Assembly: GCA_003612585.1 (NCBI GenBank)
Contig: RAZH01000004.1
Location: forward strand, 124,001-188,000
Direction of reading: 5' to 3'
Length of the DNA stretch: 64,000 nucleotides
From: a bacterium 1XD42-54
GTDB taxonomy: Bacteria > Bacillota > Clostridia > Lachnospirales > Lachnospiraceae
In this document: in pieces, positions 1 to 7,066 of the stretch
Layout of the letters: every line of letters starts with the position of its first letter
How positions within the stretch are numbered: the stretch's first letter is position 1
The notes under the pieces: generated by a model
The model's input: the letters and a program-made list of their open reading frames with translations, nothing else
Told to the model about the DNA's origin: nothing
Database searches by the model: none
Program-made: the position numbers and the translations under genes

Positions 1-26
1 TCTTTACCAAGTAACTGTTTTGCCAT
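1..26 (-). CDS. Start of a truncated gene, probably folD
   Basis: The first eight codons of a minus-strand gene that runs off the left edge: an ATG at 24-26 begins M-A-K-Q-L-L-G-K. A good ribosome binding site (AAAGGAG, 7 nt upstream) shows that this is a real start. It follows fchA by about 45 bp, so it is in the same operon. Methylene-tetrahydrofolate dehydrogenase (FolD) often follows fchA in acetogens, and FolD proteins begin in this style. Eight residues cannot prove identity, so the name is inferred from position. Confidence 0.5.
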
Positions 27-70
27 TGTTTTGCTCCTTTCATCCGCGGTCATCCAAATCCGCAGTTTCT

Positions 71-700
71 CTATTTCAGACGTCCAAGTACGCTCTCAAA
101 AATTTCATCAGCCATCGGCGGATATTTCGCCAGCATTGCATCCGCTTTTGCATTCAGCTCTTCTGCATATTCTCTGTTTGCCATGGATTTTGTATTAATA
201 TAAACATTCAGACTGGCTCCCATCAGAGCTGCCTTGCAAAATGCAGCGCCCACGCCTGCATCACTGATTGCTAACGCAGAACCCTTTGCGGCAAACTCTT
301 TGATCAGTTCGATTGCCTCACAGCATTTCTCCATGATCTCCATCGGAACAGAGCATGCATCCTTCAGAACAATCTCCATCACACGAGCTTTCTCTGCCTT
401 TTCTTCTTCCGTTGCCCTCGGCATTCCGTATGCCTTGGAAAGCGGCTCAAATACTTCCGCATCACGCTCTACCAGGGTCAAAAGCTCTTCCTGAAGCTTA
501 TCGCATTTTGCCTTCAGTTCATACATCTCTGCTTCAACATCAGCGTACTTCTTCTTGCCAACGGTCAGGCTTCCCACCATATTTCCAAGCGCGGTGCCCA
601 CTGCGCCAACCAGTGCCGATGCGCCGCCGCCGCCCGGAACCGGAGCCTTAGAAGCAAGTACTTCAACAAATTCATTACATGGTACTGTTGAAAATCCCAT
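71..700 (-). CDS. fchA: Methenyltetrahydrofolate cyclohydrolase FchA
   Basis: A 209-residue protein of the formiminotransferase-cyclodeaminase/cyclohydrolase family. It has the Gly-rich N-terminal stretch around residues 20-28 (APVPGGGGASA) and the all-helical body typical of FchA, and the length matches the family. In acetogens it interconverts 10-formyl-THF and 5,10-methenyl-THF in the cytoplasm, on the methyl branch of the Wood-Ljungdahl pathway. The start is fixed by GAAGGAG 9 nt upstream of the ATG. It lies downstream of the acs genes and upstream of a probable folD. A serine-cycle or histidine-degradation cyclodeaminase would look similar, but the neighbours favour the acetogenic role. 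Confidence 0.9.
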   Translation of the reverse strand: MGFSTVPCNEFVEVLASKAPVPGGGGASALVGAVGTALGNMVGSLTVGKKKYADVEAEMYELKAKCDKLQEELLTLVERDAEVFEPLSKAYGMPRATEEEKAEKARVMEIVLKDACSVPMEIMEKCCEAIELIKEFAAKGSALAISDAGVGAAFCKAALMGASLNVYINTKSMANREYAEELNAKADAMLAKYPPMADEIFESVLGRLK

Positions 701-803
701 TTATTCTATCTCCTTCTAAATTTTTTTAATTTCCAAATCATTCACAAACACAATAACACCTATTTTTATGATAAAATATGTTATAATTTGTAAATTATTA
801 TCG

Positions 804-890
804 AAGTCAGCTCCCTGGCAGAATACCTGTCCGCGAGGTGACTTCTTTGTCGGAACCCCGCGGACAGGTATTCTGCCAGAGGGCGTCCGA
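804..890 (-). ncRNA. Candidate pseudoknotted stem-loop element, copy 1
   Basis: Between the DUF3786 gene and fchA. Read on the minus strand: flank TCGGACGCCC, a 21-bp perfect stem (arms 859-879 and 815-835), a 23-nt loop at 836-858 containing TTCCGACAAAGAAGTCA, and flank GGAGCTGACTT. The loop AAGTCA is complementary to the 3' flank TGACTT, and the loop TCCG to the 5' flank CGGA, so both flanks can fold back on the loop. The loop and flanks recur at 47214-47297 around an unrelated stem. No T-run follows it, so it is not a simple terminator. It begins about 8 nt after the DUF3786 stop. RNA versus DNA function is unknown. Confidence 0.65.
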
Positions 891-893
891 TCA

Positions 894-1529
894 TCACACA
901 CTCTTCATTGTCCCAATCACCACATCGCAGGCGACAACAAGATCTTCCGCGTGAAAAGCTGCCGGGAAATTGTCGCTGAACAGAATCTGAGAAGACGGCG
1001 GAAATTCTTCGTCTCCACCCCATATCTGAAACCGAATAAAAAATCCGTCAAACAGCTCAACCTCATATCCGGCATCTCCGGCCTTGATGGGCTTTGCATG
1101 CATTTTCTCAAACGCAGAACAAAATGCATCAATTCTACTCCCGTAGGAGAATGCCAGCCGCGCCATACACCGACCGCTGAACTGTCTGTAGTACACTTCT
1201 CCCCACGGAACCTCGCGATAGGTCAGAAACTTTCCTGTTCCGGGAACCTGGCAGCCGTGGGTCAGAAAACGTATCATCAGAATCTGCGCCGCCGTAATCG
1301 AAAGTAACGGACAAAAACCATCCTCCTCCTGCGTCCGGACAACGGAAAATTCAGGAAAAGAAACTTCATACTCTTTTCCAAGAAAACGGACAAGAAAGCA
1401 CTTTTTTTCTTCCAGATAAGGAAATCCCGTACGCCTGGAAATCTCAGAAGGATTCATGCTCCGGTATTCTTCTTTGTAGTGTTCAAAGGGGACGCGTTCC
1501 TTGTTGTCCTTTTCGTATTCGATATTCAT
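894..1529 (-). CDS. DUF3786 domain protein of the acs operon
   Basis: A 211-residue soluble protein matching in style the DUF3786 family, which is found mainly in methanogens and acetogens beside corrinoid or CODH/ACS genes. No catalytic motif or membrane segment is visible. It begins M-N-I-E-Y with a Glu/Lys-rich N-terminus and has a hydrophobic core with a YLEEKK...FLVRF segment. It sits 42 bp after acsV and before fchA on the same strand, so it is very likely cotranscribed. Its biochemical role is not established. Context suggests assembly or activation of the corrinoid or nickel proteins. Confidence 0.7.
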   Translation of the reverse strand: MNIEYEKDNKERVPFEHYKEEYRSMNPSEISRRTGFPYLEEKKCFLVRFLGKEYEVSFPEFSVVRTQEEDGFCPLLSITAAQILMIRFLTHGCQVPGTGKFLTYREVPWGEVYYRQFSGRCMARLAFSYGSRIDAFCSAFEKMHAKPIKAGDAGYEVELFDGFFIRFQIWGGDEEFPPSSQILFSDNFPAAFHAEDLVVACDVVIGTMKSV

Positions 1530-1571
1530 GTTTGTCTCCTTGCTCTGTCAGATCTATTGCATTTCCATAAT

Positions 1572-3500
1572 TTATTTCATTTCCAATGAGGGAAATAATC
1601 CTGCATCCGTATGCGGCAAGAAACAGCAAGCCACAAATTCATCCATATACGTCGGCTCATTGCTGAGCTCCAGATACGTCATATTGTGAGCAACCTCAGC
1701 CACCTTTTCCTCTGCCGAGACAGAATACAGCATCGTATAAGCACCGGACAGGGATGAATTTCCAATATATAAAAACTTTTCCAACTCAATATCCGGGAAC
1801 ATACCTATGCTCACTGCATTTTTCATATTGATACCACTTCCGATTCCGCCCGCAACAAGCACACGATCAATCATACTCACGTCGAAATCAAGCGATTGCA
1901 GCATCACACGGATTGCTGAGAAAATAGCGCCTTTTGCACGGATAAAGTTATCAATATCCACCTCGGTCAGCTCAATATCCTTAACCGATGCCGCTTCTTC
2001 TTTAAAGGCCAGCACATAGCTTCCCATGCCATACTCATCGTGGCGAATCCGTTCACCCTCGCGAATAAACTTTCCTTTCGGGCTGATGATTCCGCATCGG
2101 AACAGCTCACTGATGATATCAATAATACCGGAACCACAGATGCCGACCGGCTTCTGTCCCGCATCTCCAACTATTTTGAACGTTGGTACCATCGTTTCCC
2201 GATCGATTTCACAGGCTTCAATTGCTCCGTCCGTCGCACGCATACCACAGCTAATATCGCCGCCCTCGAAAGCAGGCCCTGCGGAGCAGGCACAGCTCAT
2301 CATAAATTCTGCATTTCCAAAAACCAGCTCTCCGTTTGTGCCCAGGTCAATGAACAGAGACATTTCCTCACTGTTCCAAATGGTACTCGCCAAAGTACCA
2401 GCCGTGATATCTCCTCCGACATAGCTTCCAATATTTGGCGCCATGATGATTCGGGCGCGCGGATAAATATTCAGACCAAGATCCTGTGCCACCAGAGAAT
2501 CTGTCTCAAAAAAGGTCGGGATAAACGGCTCCATACGCACCGGATCTGCATCCACTCCAAGCAGCAGATGGTTCATTGTCGTATTTCCAGCCACGCACAT
2601 CCGATACACCTGCTTCGGTGAAATCTTCGCAGAACGGCACATCTCGCCAATGAGCGGATTCAGAGTCTCTTCTACTATGGCATCCTGCAATTTCTTTCTT
2701 CCACCGTCTTTTTGCTGCTCAATAATACGGTTAATCACATCCGCTCCGTAACGGATCTGTGCGTTTCCGGTAGAGGCTTTTGCCAGAATCTCTCCATTTT
2801 GCATATCAATAATGAGCGCCGCAACAGAAGTGGTTCCAATATCGACAGCCAGACCGCATACTTTTGCTGCCTCACCTGCCGGAATGACATCAAGAACCTC
2901 AATTTTATCTCCTACACGCTGAATCACACACTGTACTTTAAAAGAGGACTTTCGAAGCGTTTCTGCCAGCTTTTTCAAAGCAATATAGGTAATGCTAACA
3001 TCAGAAGCGCTGCCTGCATCCTTCAATGCCCAAATGAGACGTTCGTTATCCGGCATCGTATTGTCAAGAGACGGTGCTTCCATTGCAACTATCATAACTT
3101 CTAAGTCATTTTTGAATTCAATTCCAGCCTCCATGACGTCAGCCTTTGTTTTTTCAAAAATATGTAATTCCTCTGCGGAATCAAGGTCCGCAACTTTCAT
3201 CCTGCTACGGTATGCAGATGCAATATCCGGAACCAGTACTTCCACATCTGCAGTTACTTTACTCACACAGGACAGTCTCCACCCCTGTGCATATTCCTCG
3301 TCTGTGATATGATGCGTCTTCGGAGACTCAAGTTCACCGCCAACGAGCTTTACCTTACACTTTCCGCAAGCCCCATTACCTCCGCATGGTGCGTCGATAG
3401 CCACATTTGTTTTCTGCGCTACCTCAAGAAGATTCTCACCGGGAACGGCGTACGCCGCTACACGGTCGCCATTCTCAAACTTAAAAGTTACTGTATACAT
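1572..3500 (-). CDS. acsV: Corrinoid activation protein AcsV (RACo type)
   Basis: A 642-residue protein with an N-terminal plant-type [2Fe-2S] ferredoxin domain (Cys39, Cys45, Cys48 and Cys78, in CGGNGACGKC and RLSC contexts), a linker, and a C-terminal ASKHA-fold ATPase domain. The ATPase region is seen as VDIGTTSVAALIID, LFIDLGTNGELV and GICGSGIIDII. This is the architecture of RACo, which uses ATP to re-reduce inactive Co(II) in the corrinoid iron-sulfur protein to Co(I). It is encoded just after acsE and before the DUF3786 gene. GAGG precedes the ATG by about 6 nt. Confidence 0.93.
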   Translation of the reverse strand: MYTVTFKFENGDRVAAYAVPGENLLEVAQKTNVAIDAPCGGNGACGKCKVKLVGGELESPKTHHITDEEYAQGWRLSCVSKVTADVEVLVPDIASAYRSRMKVADLDSAEELHIFEKTKADVMEAGIEFKNDLEVMIVAMEAPSLDNTMPDNERLIWALKDAGSASDVSITYIALKKLAETLRKSSFKVQCVIQRVGDKIEVLDVIPAGEAAKVCGLAVDIGTTSVAALIIDMQNGEILAKASTGNAQIRYGADVINRIIEQQKDGGRKKLQDAIVEETLNPLIGEMCRSAKISPKQVYRMCVAGNTTMNHLLLGVDADPVRMEPFIPTFFETDSLVAQDLGLNIYPRARIIMAPNIGSYVGGDITAGTLASTIWNSEEMSLFIDLGTNGELVFGNAEFMMSCACSAGPAFEGGDISCGMRATDGAIEACEIDRETMVPTFKIVGDAGQKPVGICGSGIIDIISELFRCGIISPKGKFIREGERIRHDEYGMGSYVLAFKEEAASVKDIELTEVDIDNFIRAKGAIFSAIRVMLQSLDFDVSMIDRVLVAGGIGSGINMKNAVSIGMFPDIELEKFLYIGNSSLSGAYTMLYSVSAEEKVAEVAHNMTYLELSNEPTYMDEFVACCFLPHTDAGLFPSLEMK

Positions 3501-3558
3501 AATTTACCTCATGCTCTTATTTTCAGATCATCCTGCCTCTTTGGAATATTTAATGATA

Positions 3559-3588
3559 CACCCGGAAGCAAATGGTTACCTCCGGGTG
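3559..3588 (-). other. Intergenic hairpin between acsE and acsV
   Basis: An 8-bp perfect inverted repeat (CACCCGGA / TCCGGGTG) with a 14-nt loop, in the 105-bp spacer between acsE and acsV. No U-run follows on the minus strand, so it does not look like a terminator. It may act as an mRNA-processing or stability hairpin inside the operon. Confidence 0.5.
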
Positions 3589-3605
3589 CTGTAAAAATTT
3601 CTGAC

Positions 3606-4391
3606 TTAGATCTCCAGATAGGAATCTGCGTACAGCGTATTGTTCTTGAATACATCACAAGACTTAATTGTTTCCATCAGACGAAGGTCATTCGGGTTTA
3701 CGATCGCTGAAGTAAGACCCTGCATCATACACATTGCAACAAGTGCGGAATCCATGATCGGACGAATGTGCTTCGGCATACCATTGGAGTTGTTGGAAAG
3801 TCCGCCGGTAGAATTCAGACCCATATCAGAGAACATCTTGATACACTCAAGAATTTCAAGCTGCTTGTCCTGCATTCCCTTTACTACCAGGAACAGCGGG
3901 TCAAACCACAGATCGGTCGGCTCCATGCCATGCTCAAGACCTCTCTCGAGAAGTGTCTGGCAGTATGCCATACGCTCATCATTATCCTTAGCAATACCTT
4001 CGCCATTGCAAAGTGCAATAACGATTGCATCATTTGCAGCTGCAAGGTCTACATACTCGATTCTTCCAGCTGCATCTGCAGAGTTTACAATCGGTTTTCC
4101 TTTGGAACGGTTGTAAACAGAGATACCTGCCTCAATCGCTTTTTTGTTGGCTGTATCCAGTGCAAGCGGAACATTATCGCACTCGCTCTGAAGAAGCTGA
4201 ACTACCCACTTCATCAGATCTTCGCCATCGCTCTCAGCCGGTCCAATGTTTACATCAAGATAAACTGCTCCAGCAGCAAGCTGCTGTCTTGCACGCTGCA
4301 GAATCGGCTCCGGATCTCTTTCTGTAAACGCCTTGTTCACAGACGGAGCTGTGGTTGAAAGTCTTTCACCAATCGTAACAAATTTTGCCAT
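3606..4391 (-). CDS. acsE: Methyltetrahydrofolate:corrinoid protein methyltransferase AcsE
   Basis: A 261-residue pterin-binding TIM-barrel protein. The family features are visible: GERLSTTAPSVNKAF near the N-terminus, VYLDVNIGPA around residue 45 and the STGGLSNNSNGMP segment near residue 200. It transfers the methyl group of methyl-THF to the cobalt of AcsCD and so joins the methyl branch to acetyl-CoA synthase. Length is normal. It is 37 bp downstream of acsC and has a strong AAGGAGA site. Other members of the family serve methionine synthase, but the operon makes AcsE clear. Confidence 0.95.
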   Translation of the reverse strand: MAKFVTIGERLSTTAPSVNKAFTERDPEPILQRARQQLAAGAVYLDVNIGPAESDGEDLMKWVVQLLQSECDNVPLALDTANKKAIEAGISVYNRSKGKPIVNSADAAGRIEYVDLAAANDAIVIALCNGEGIAKDNDERMAYCQTLLERGLEHGMEPTDLWFDPLFLVVKGMQDKQLEILECIKMFSDMGLNSTGGLSNNSNGMPKHIRPIMDSALVAMCMMQGLTSAIVNPNDLRLMETIKSCDVFKNNTLYADSYLEI

Positions 4392-4428
4392 GGTTTTATC
4401 TCCTTAAATTTTTTATTCACCAGTTTAC

Positions 4429-5778
4429 TTACGCTGTAATATCCTTCATAAATTTCACGAGCTGAACTGCCTCTTTCGGAGCGATGATGATCTCCCATCC
4501 CGGAAGTTTTGCTTCCAGTTCGCCCTTCAGTACAGCAACCTTACCCGGAATGATAAGCTTTCTGCTCTTAAGTTTGCCCTCGATATCCTGCTCCTGGAAG
4601 AATTTTGCGATGGAACCTGCTGAGAACTTGCCTGCCGCCCAGGATGTCAGTACGGAAAGTCCGCCCGCATCATTGATGATCAGGTTAAGCGGTACACCGG
4701 AACGCTCCAGCTCGCCAGATACCACGAAGTATGTAAGAGCAAAGTCTACCGTCGTTACACAGATGGAATTCTCGTCTGCGCCATTCAGCGGATAAATACC
4801 CGGCTCTACCTTCATCGGCTTCTGCGGATCTGTAAATACATTCTGTCTCAGACCATAAAGCGGAAGTGCCTCTGCATAAGTCATCTGCTCCAGTACAACA
4901 ATGGAACCATACTTCATTGTGAACAGAGAAACAAGTGCTGCCTGAAGATGAGCGTTGCCCTTTGCAAGCTGATCCACACGCACGATAGACGGATAACCGC
5001 AAGTACGGTCGCTGTCCTTGATTGCTGCTTTACGGAACTGTACTGCAATTGCATACGCTTCTTTTACAGAATTTACGCCACAGTCAATCAACAGATTTTT
5101 GTTGCCAAGCTTTTCAAGTGCAGCAACGGTATCATACAGTTCATTGGCATCTGCGCCCTGTACGCCAAGTACAACGCCTGCGGCAGTAGCCACTGCGCTC
5201 ATTGCCTCATAGTTGGATGCATTTGCTCCGTTCAGAACCGGCTTTCCTGCTTTTACAAGCTCAAGCGCTTCTTTTGCAACATCCGGATCTGTACATCCAA
5301 GAATCAGTACACGTCCAAGTCCCTCTGCTTTCTTTACGAGATCAAGGTATTTTTCTTTTCCTGCGTCTGCACAGTAATTCACATATACCATTTCAACGAA
5401 CATACGCTCGCCGATACGCTCGTAATCTACCTTCGGAATCTCAGCCAGTTTTGCTTCGATTGCCGCATCATCCATGCAATTGCAAAGGGAAACGGCATAT
5501 CTTGTTTTATTAACAAATGTTTTTTCATGACGGAACAGAACAGTTTCTCCGCCAAGAACCATCTCGCTGTCTCCTGCGCCAACCTTGATTGTCTTCATTG
5601 GCGGTGCAGTAGCCTCGTTCAGCTGAGCTTTTGCATCCTCTGAGAAATAAGGGCAGGCATCCACAGATACTGCGCCCTGCGCAACCTTCATAGAAAATGC
5701 CATACATGTCGGGCTGCCGCACTCTTTACAGTTTTTCTTCGGTGACAATTTAAAAATATCAAGACCTTTTAATGCCAT
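4429..5778 (-). CDS. acsC: Corrinoid iron-sulfur protein large subunit AcsC
   Basis: A 449-residue protein with the N-terminal [4Fe-4S] motif (Cys17, Cys20, Cys25, Cys42; NCKECGSPTC...ACPYFS), followed by a TIM-barrel and a C-terminal corrinoid-binding domain. It is the gamma subunit (CdhE/AcsC). With AcsD it carries the cobamide that receives methyl from AcsE and delivers it to AcsB. It lies 29 bp after acsD with an AAGGAGG site. Length and the conserved cluster ligands agree with functional homologues. Confidence 0.95.
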   Translation of the reverse strand: MALKGLDIFKLSPKKNCKECGSPTCMAFSMKVAQGAVSVDACPYFSEDAKAQLNEATAPPMKTIKVGAGDSEMVLGGETVLFRHEKTFVNKTRYAVSLCNCMDDAAIEAKLAEIPKVDYERIGERMFVEMVYVNYCADAGKEKYLDLVKKAEGLGRVLILGCTDPDVAKEALELVKAGKPVLNGANASNYEAMSAVATAAGVVLGVQGADANELYDTVAALEKLGNKNLLIDCGVNSVKEAYAIAVQFRKAAIKDSDRTCGYPSIVRVDQLAKGNAHLQAALVSLFTMKYGSIVVLEQMTYAEALPLYGLRQNVFTDPQKPMKVEPGIYPLNGADENSICVTTVDFALTYFVVSGELERSGVPLNLIINDAGGLSVLTSWAAGKFSAGSIAKFFQEQDIEGKLKSRKLIIPGKVAVLKGELEAKLPGWEIIIAPKEAVQLVKFMKDITA

Positions 5779-5807
5779 TTTGATTTTCCTCCTTATGCTT
5801 CACTTAT

Positions 5808-6749
5808 CTATACTAATTCTGAAACCAGTGTCTTAATCGTCTTAACTGATTCCGGATGTCTCAGAATAACAGCATTGGAACCGGAAGCAAGAACTGCTGC
5901 TGCAGTTTCGATTTCCATATCAATTCCACGCTCTTCCTGGCATCCCCATTCCGGCATGTCGGCCTCAGAAGCCATCGCTTCTTTTACGCCCCATACCTCT
6001 GAAGCTACCGGAGTGATGATCGGCATCTGAAGTGTTACGTCACCCTGCTGAAGTGCTGCTGCTTTGATACGGTCCATCGTGGACACTACGTATTCAAAAC
6101 CATAACCAGCGGCTGCTGTACCAATATTCATTACAACATTCTTTCCGTCAACGCCAAGCTGAGTAAGCAGTACGTTCAGCTGCTTTGCAAGGTTAATGTC
6201 AACGGCTGACTCAGCGCCGACAACCTGCTTGTAAGCCAGACCTGCTGAAGCGCCGATGGTCTTGTAGTTCTCTTCTTTTGCTGCCAGAATAAGAGCATTT
6301 CTGCCCTCCAGCGCTGCTGCTGCCTTGTCTAGAAGCTCAGAATCTTTTTCTACGTTTTTGGAACCACAGATTACAAGCGGAACATCAACAGCGTCTGCGA
6401 TATCCTTTACAAGCTGAATCAGCTCTTCCGTCGGTTTGTTCTGTCCGTTCGGGTCTCCGCCCTCTAAACGAACGCTGAGGAAATCAACACCCTCAAAAGA
6501 AGCAGCCTTTTTTGCCATGTCAACAACAGACTCACAACCTTCGTAGCATTTCTGAATGCATTCCGGCTCAGCTGCCACACCACCATCCGTAATTTCGATA
6601 CCTACCTTCGGCGCGTTTTCAATTGCATCGTCAAATGTGTAAAACGGAAGAACATTTTCTCCGCCCATTTTGATCGCTTTATCGCCGGTACCGATTTCTA
6701 CGGTATTAATTTTTGCATTAAACTTTCCTGATTTTGCAGTAAACGGCAT
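5808..6749 (-). CDS. acsD: Corrinoid iron-sulfur protein small subunit AcsD
   Basis: A 313-residue TIM-barrel protein, the delta subunit of the CODH/ACS corrinoid protein (CdhD/AcsD). Family segments seen include VEIGTGDKAIKMGGE near residue 16, SVRLEGGDPNGQN near residue 95 and a long acidic C-terminal helix region. It forms the heterodimer with AcsC that holds the cobamide. The start has AAGGAGG 9 nt upstream. The 317-bp spacer before it is filled with hairpins (6844-7060), so its expression may be set apart from that of acsB. Confidence 0.94.
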   Translation of the reverse strand: MPFTAKSGKFNAKINTVEIGTGDKAIKMGGENVLPFYTFDDAIENAPKVGIEITDGGVAAEPECIQKCYEGCESVVDMAKKAASFEGVDFLSVRLEGGDPNGQNKPTEELIQLVKDIADAVDVPLVICGSKNVEKDSELLDKAAAALEGRNALILAAKEENYKTIGASAGLAYKQVVGAESAVDINLAKQLNVLLTQLGVDGKNVVMNIGTAAAGYGFEYVVSTMDRIKAAALQQGDVTLQMPIITPVASEVWGVKEAMASEADMPEWGCQEERGIDMEIETAAAVLASGSNAVILRHPESVKTIKTLVSELV

Positions 6750-6843
6750 TTCTTTTTTACCTCCTTGTGTTTACATACCGACACAGCGAAGCCGCAAAAC
6801 AGCGCTGCATCGCAGTATTCTCTTCAAGATATATTTTAAAATT

Positions 6844-7060
6844 CGGATGAGATAGCATCCGGACTACCGCACATAATAAATTTCAGTCTAAATGATTCAC
6901 TTCGTTTATCACTTTCAGACTCAGAAAAATGCACAGCATTTTTCTTCGTTAAAGAATAAGTTTCTGTACTCACAGGGATTCTCTGCAAGCAGGAATCCCC
7001 TGTTTCGTACATCAATAGATATCTCACTTCGTTCGATATCCAAAACTGCTCCGCAGTTTT
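6844..7060 (-). repeat. Cluster of six hairpins in the acsB-acsD spacer
   Basis: The 317-bp spacer 6750-7066 holds no gene. It carries successive inverted repeats: CGGATG/CATCCG (6844-6861), AGTCT/AGACT with inner TGAT/ATCA (6885-6921), a 10-bp AGAAAAATGC/GCATTTTTCT (6923-6945), CAGGGATTC/GAATCCCxTG (6973-7002), GATATC/GATATC (7018-7040) and AAAACTGC/GCAGTTTT (7042-7060). Several have short purine-rich loops (GGA, TGT, ACGAAGTGA). The style resembles the plsX leader cluster at 55235-55411. It may control differential stability of the acsB and acsDC parts of the transcript, or be remnants of small mobile repeats. Confidence 0.6.
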
Positions 7061-7066
7061 TATTCT

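Noticed and set aside
815-879. Intrinsic terminator after the DUF3786 gene
   Set aside because: The 21-bp stem has a 23-nt loop and no U-run on the minus strand. The conserved loop and flanks shared with 47214-47297 point to another role.
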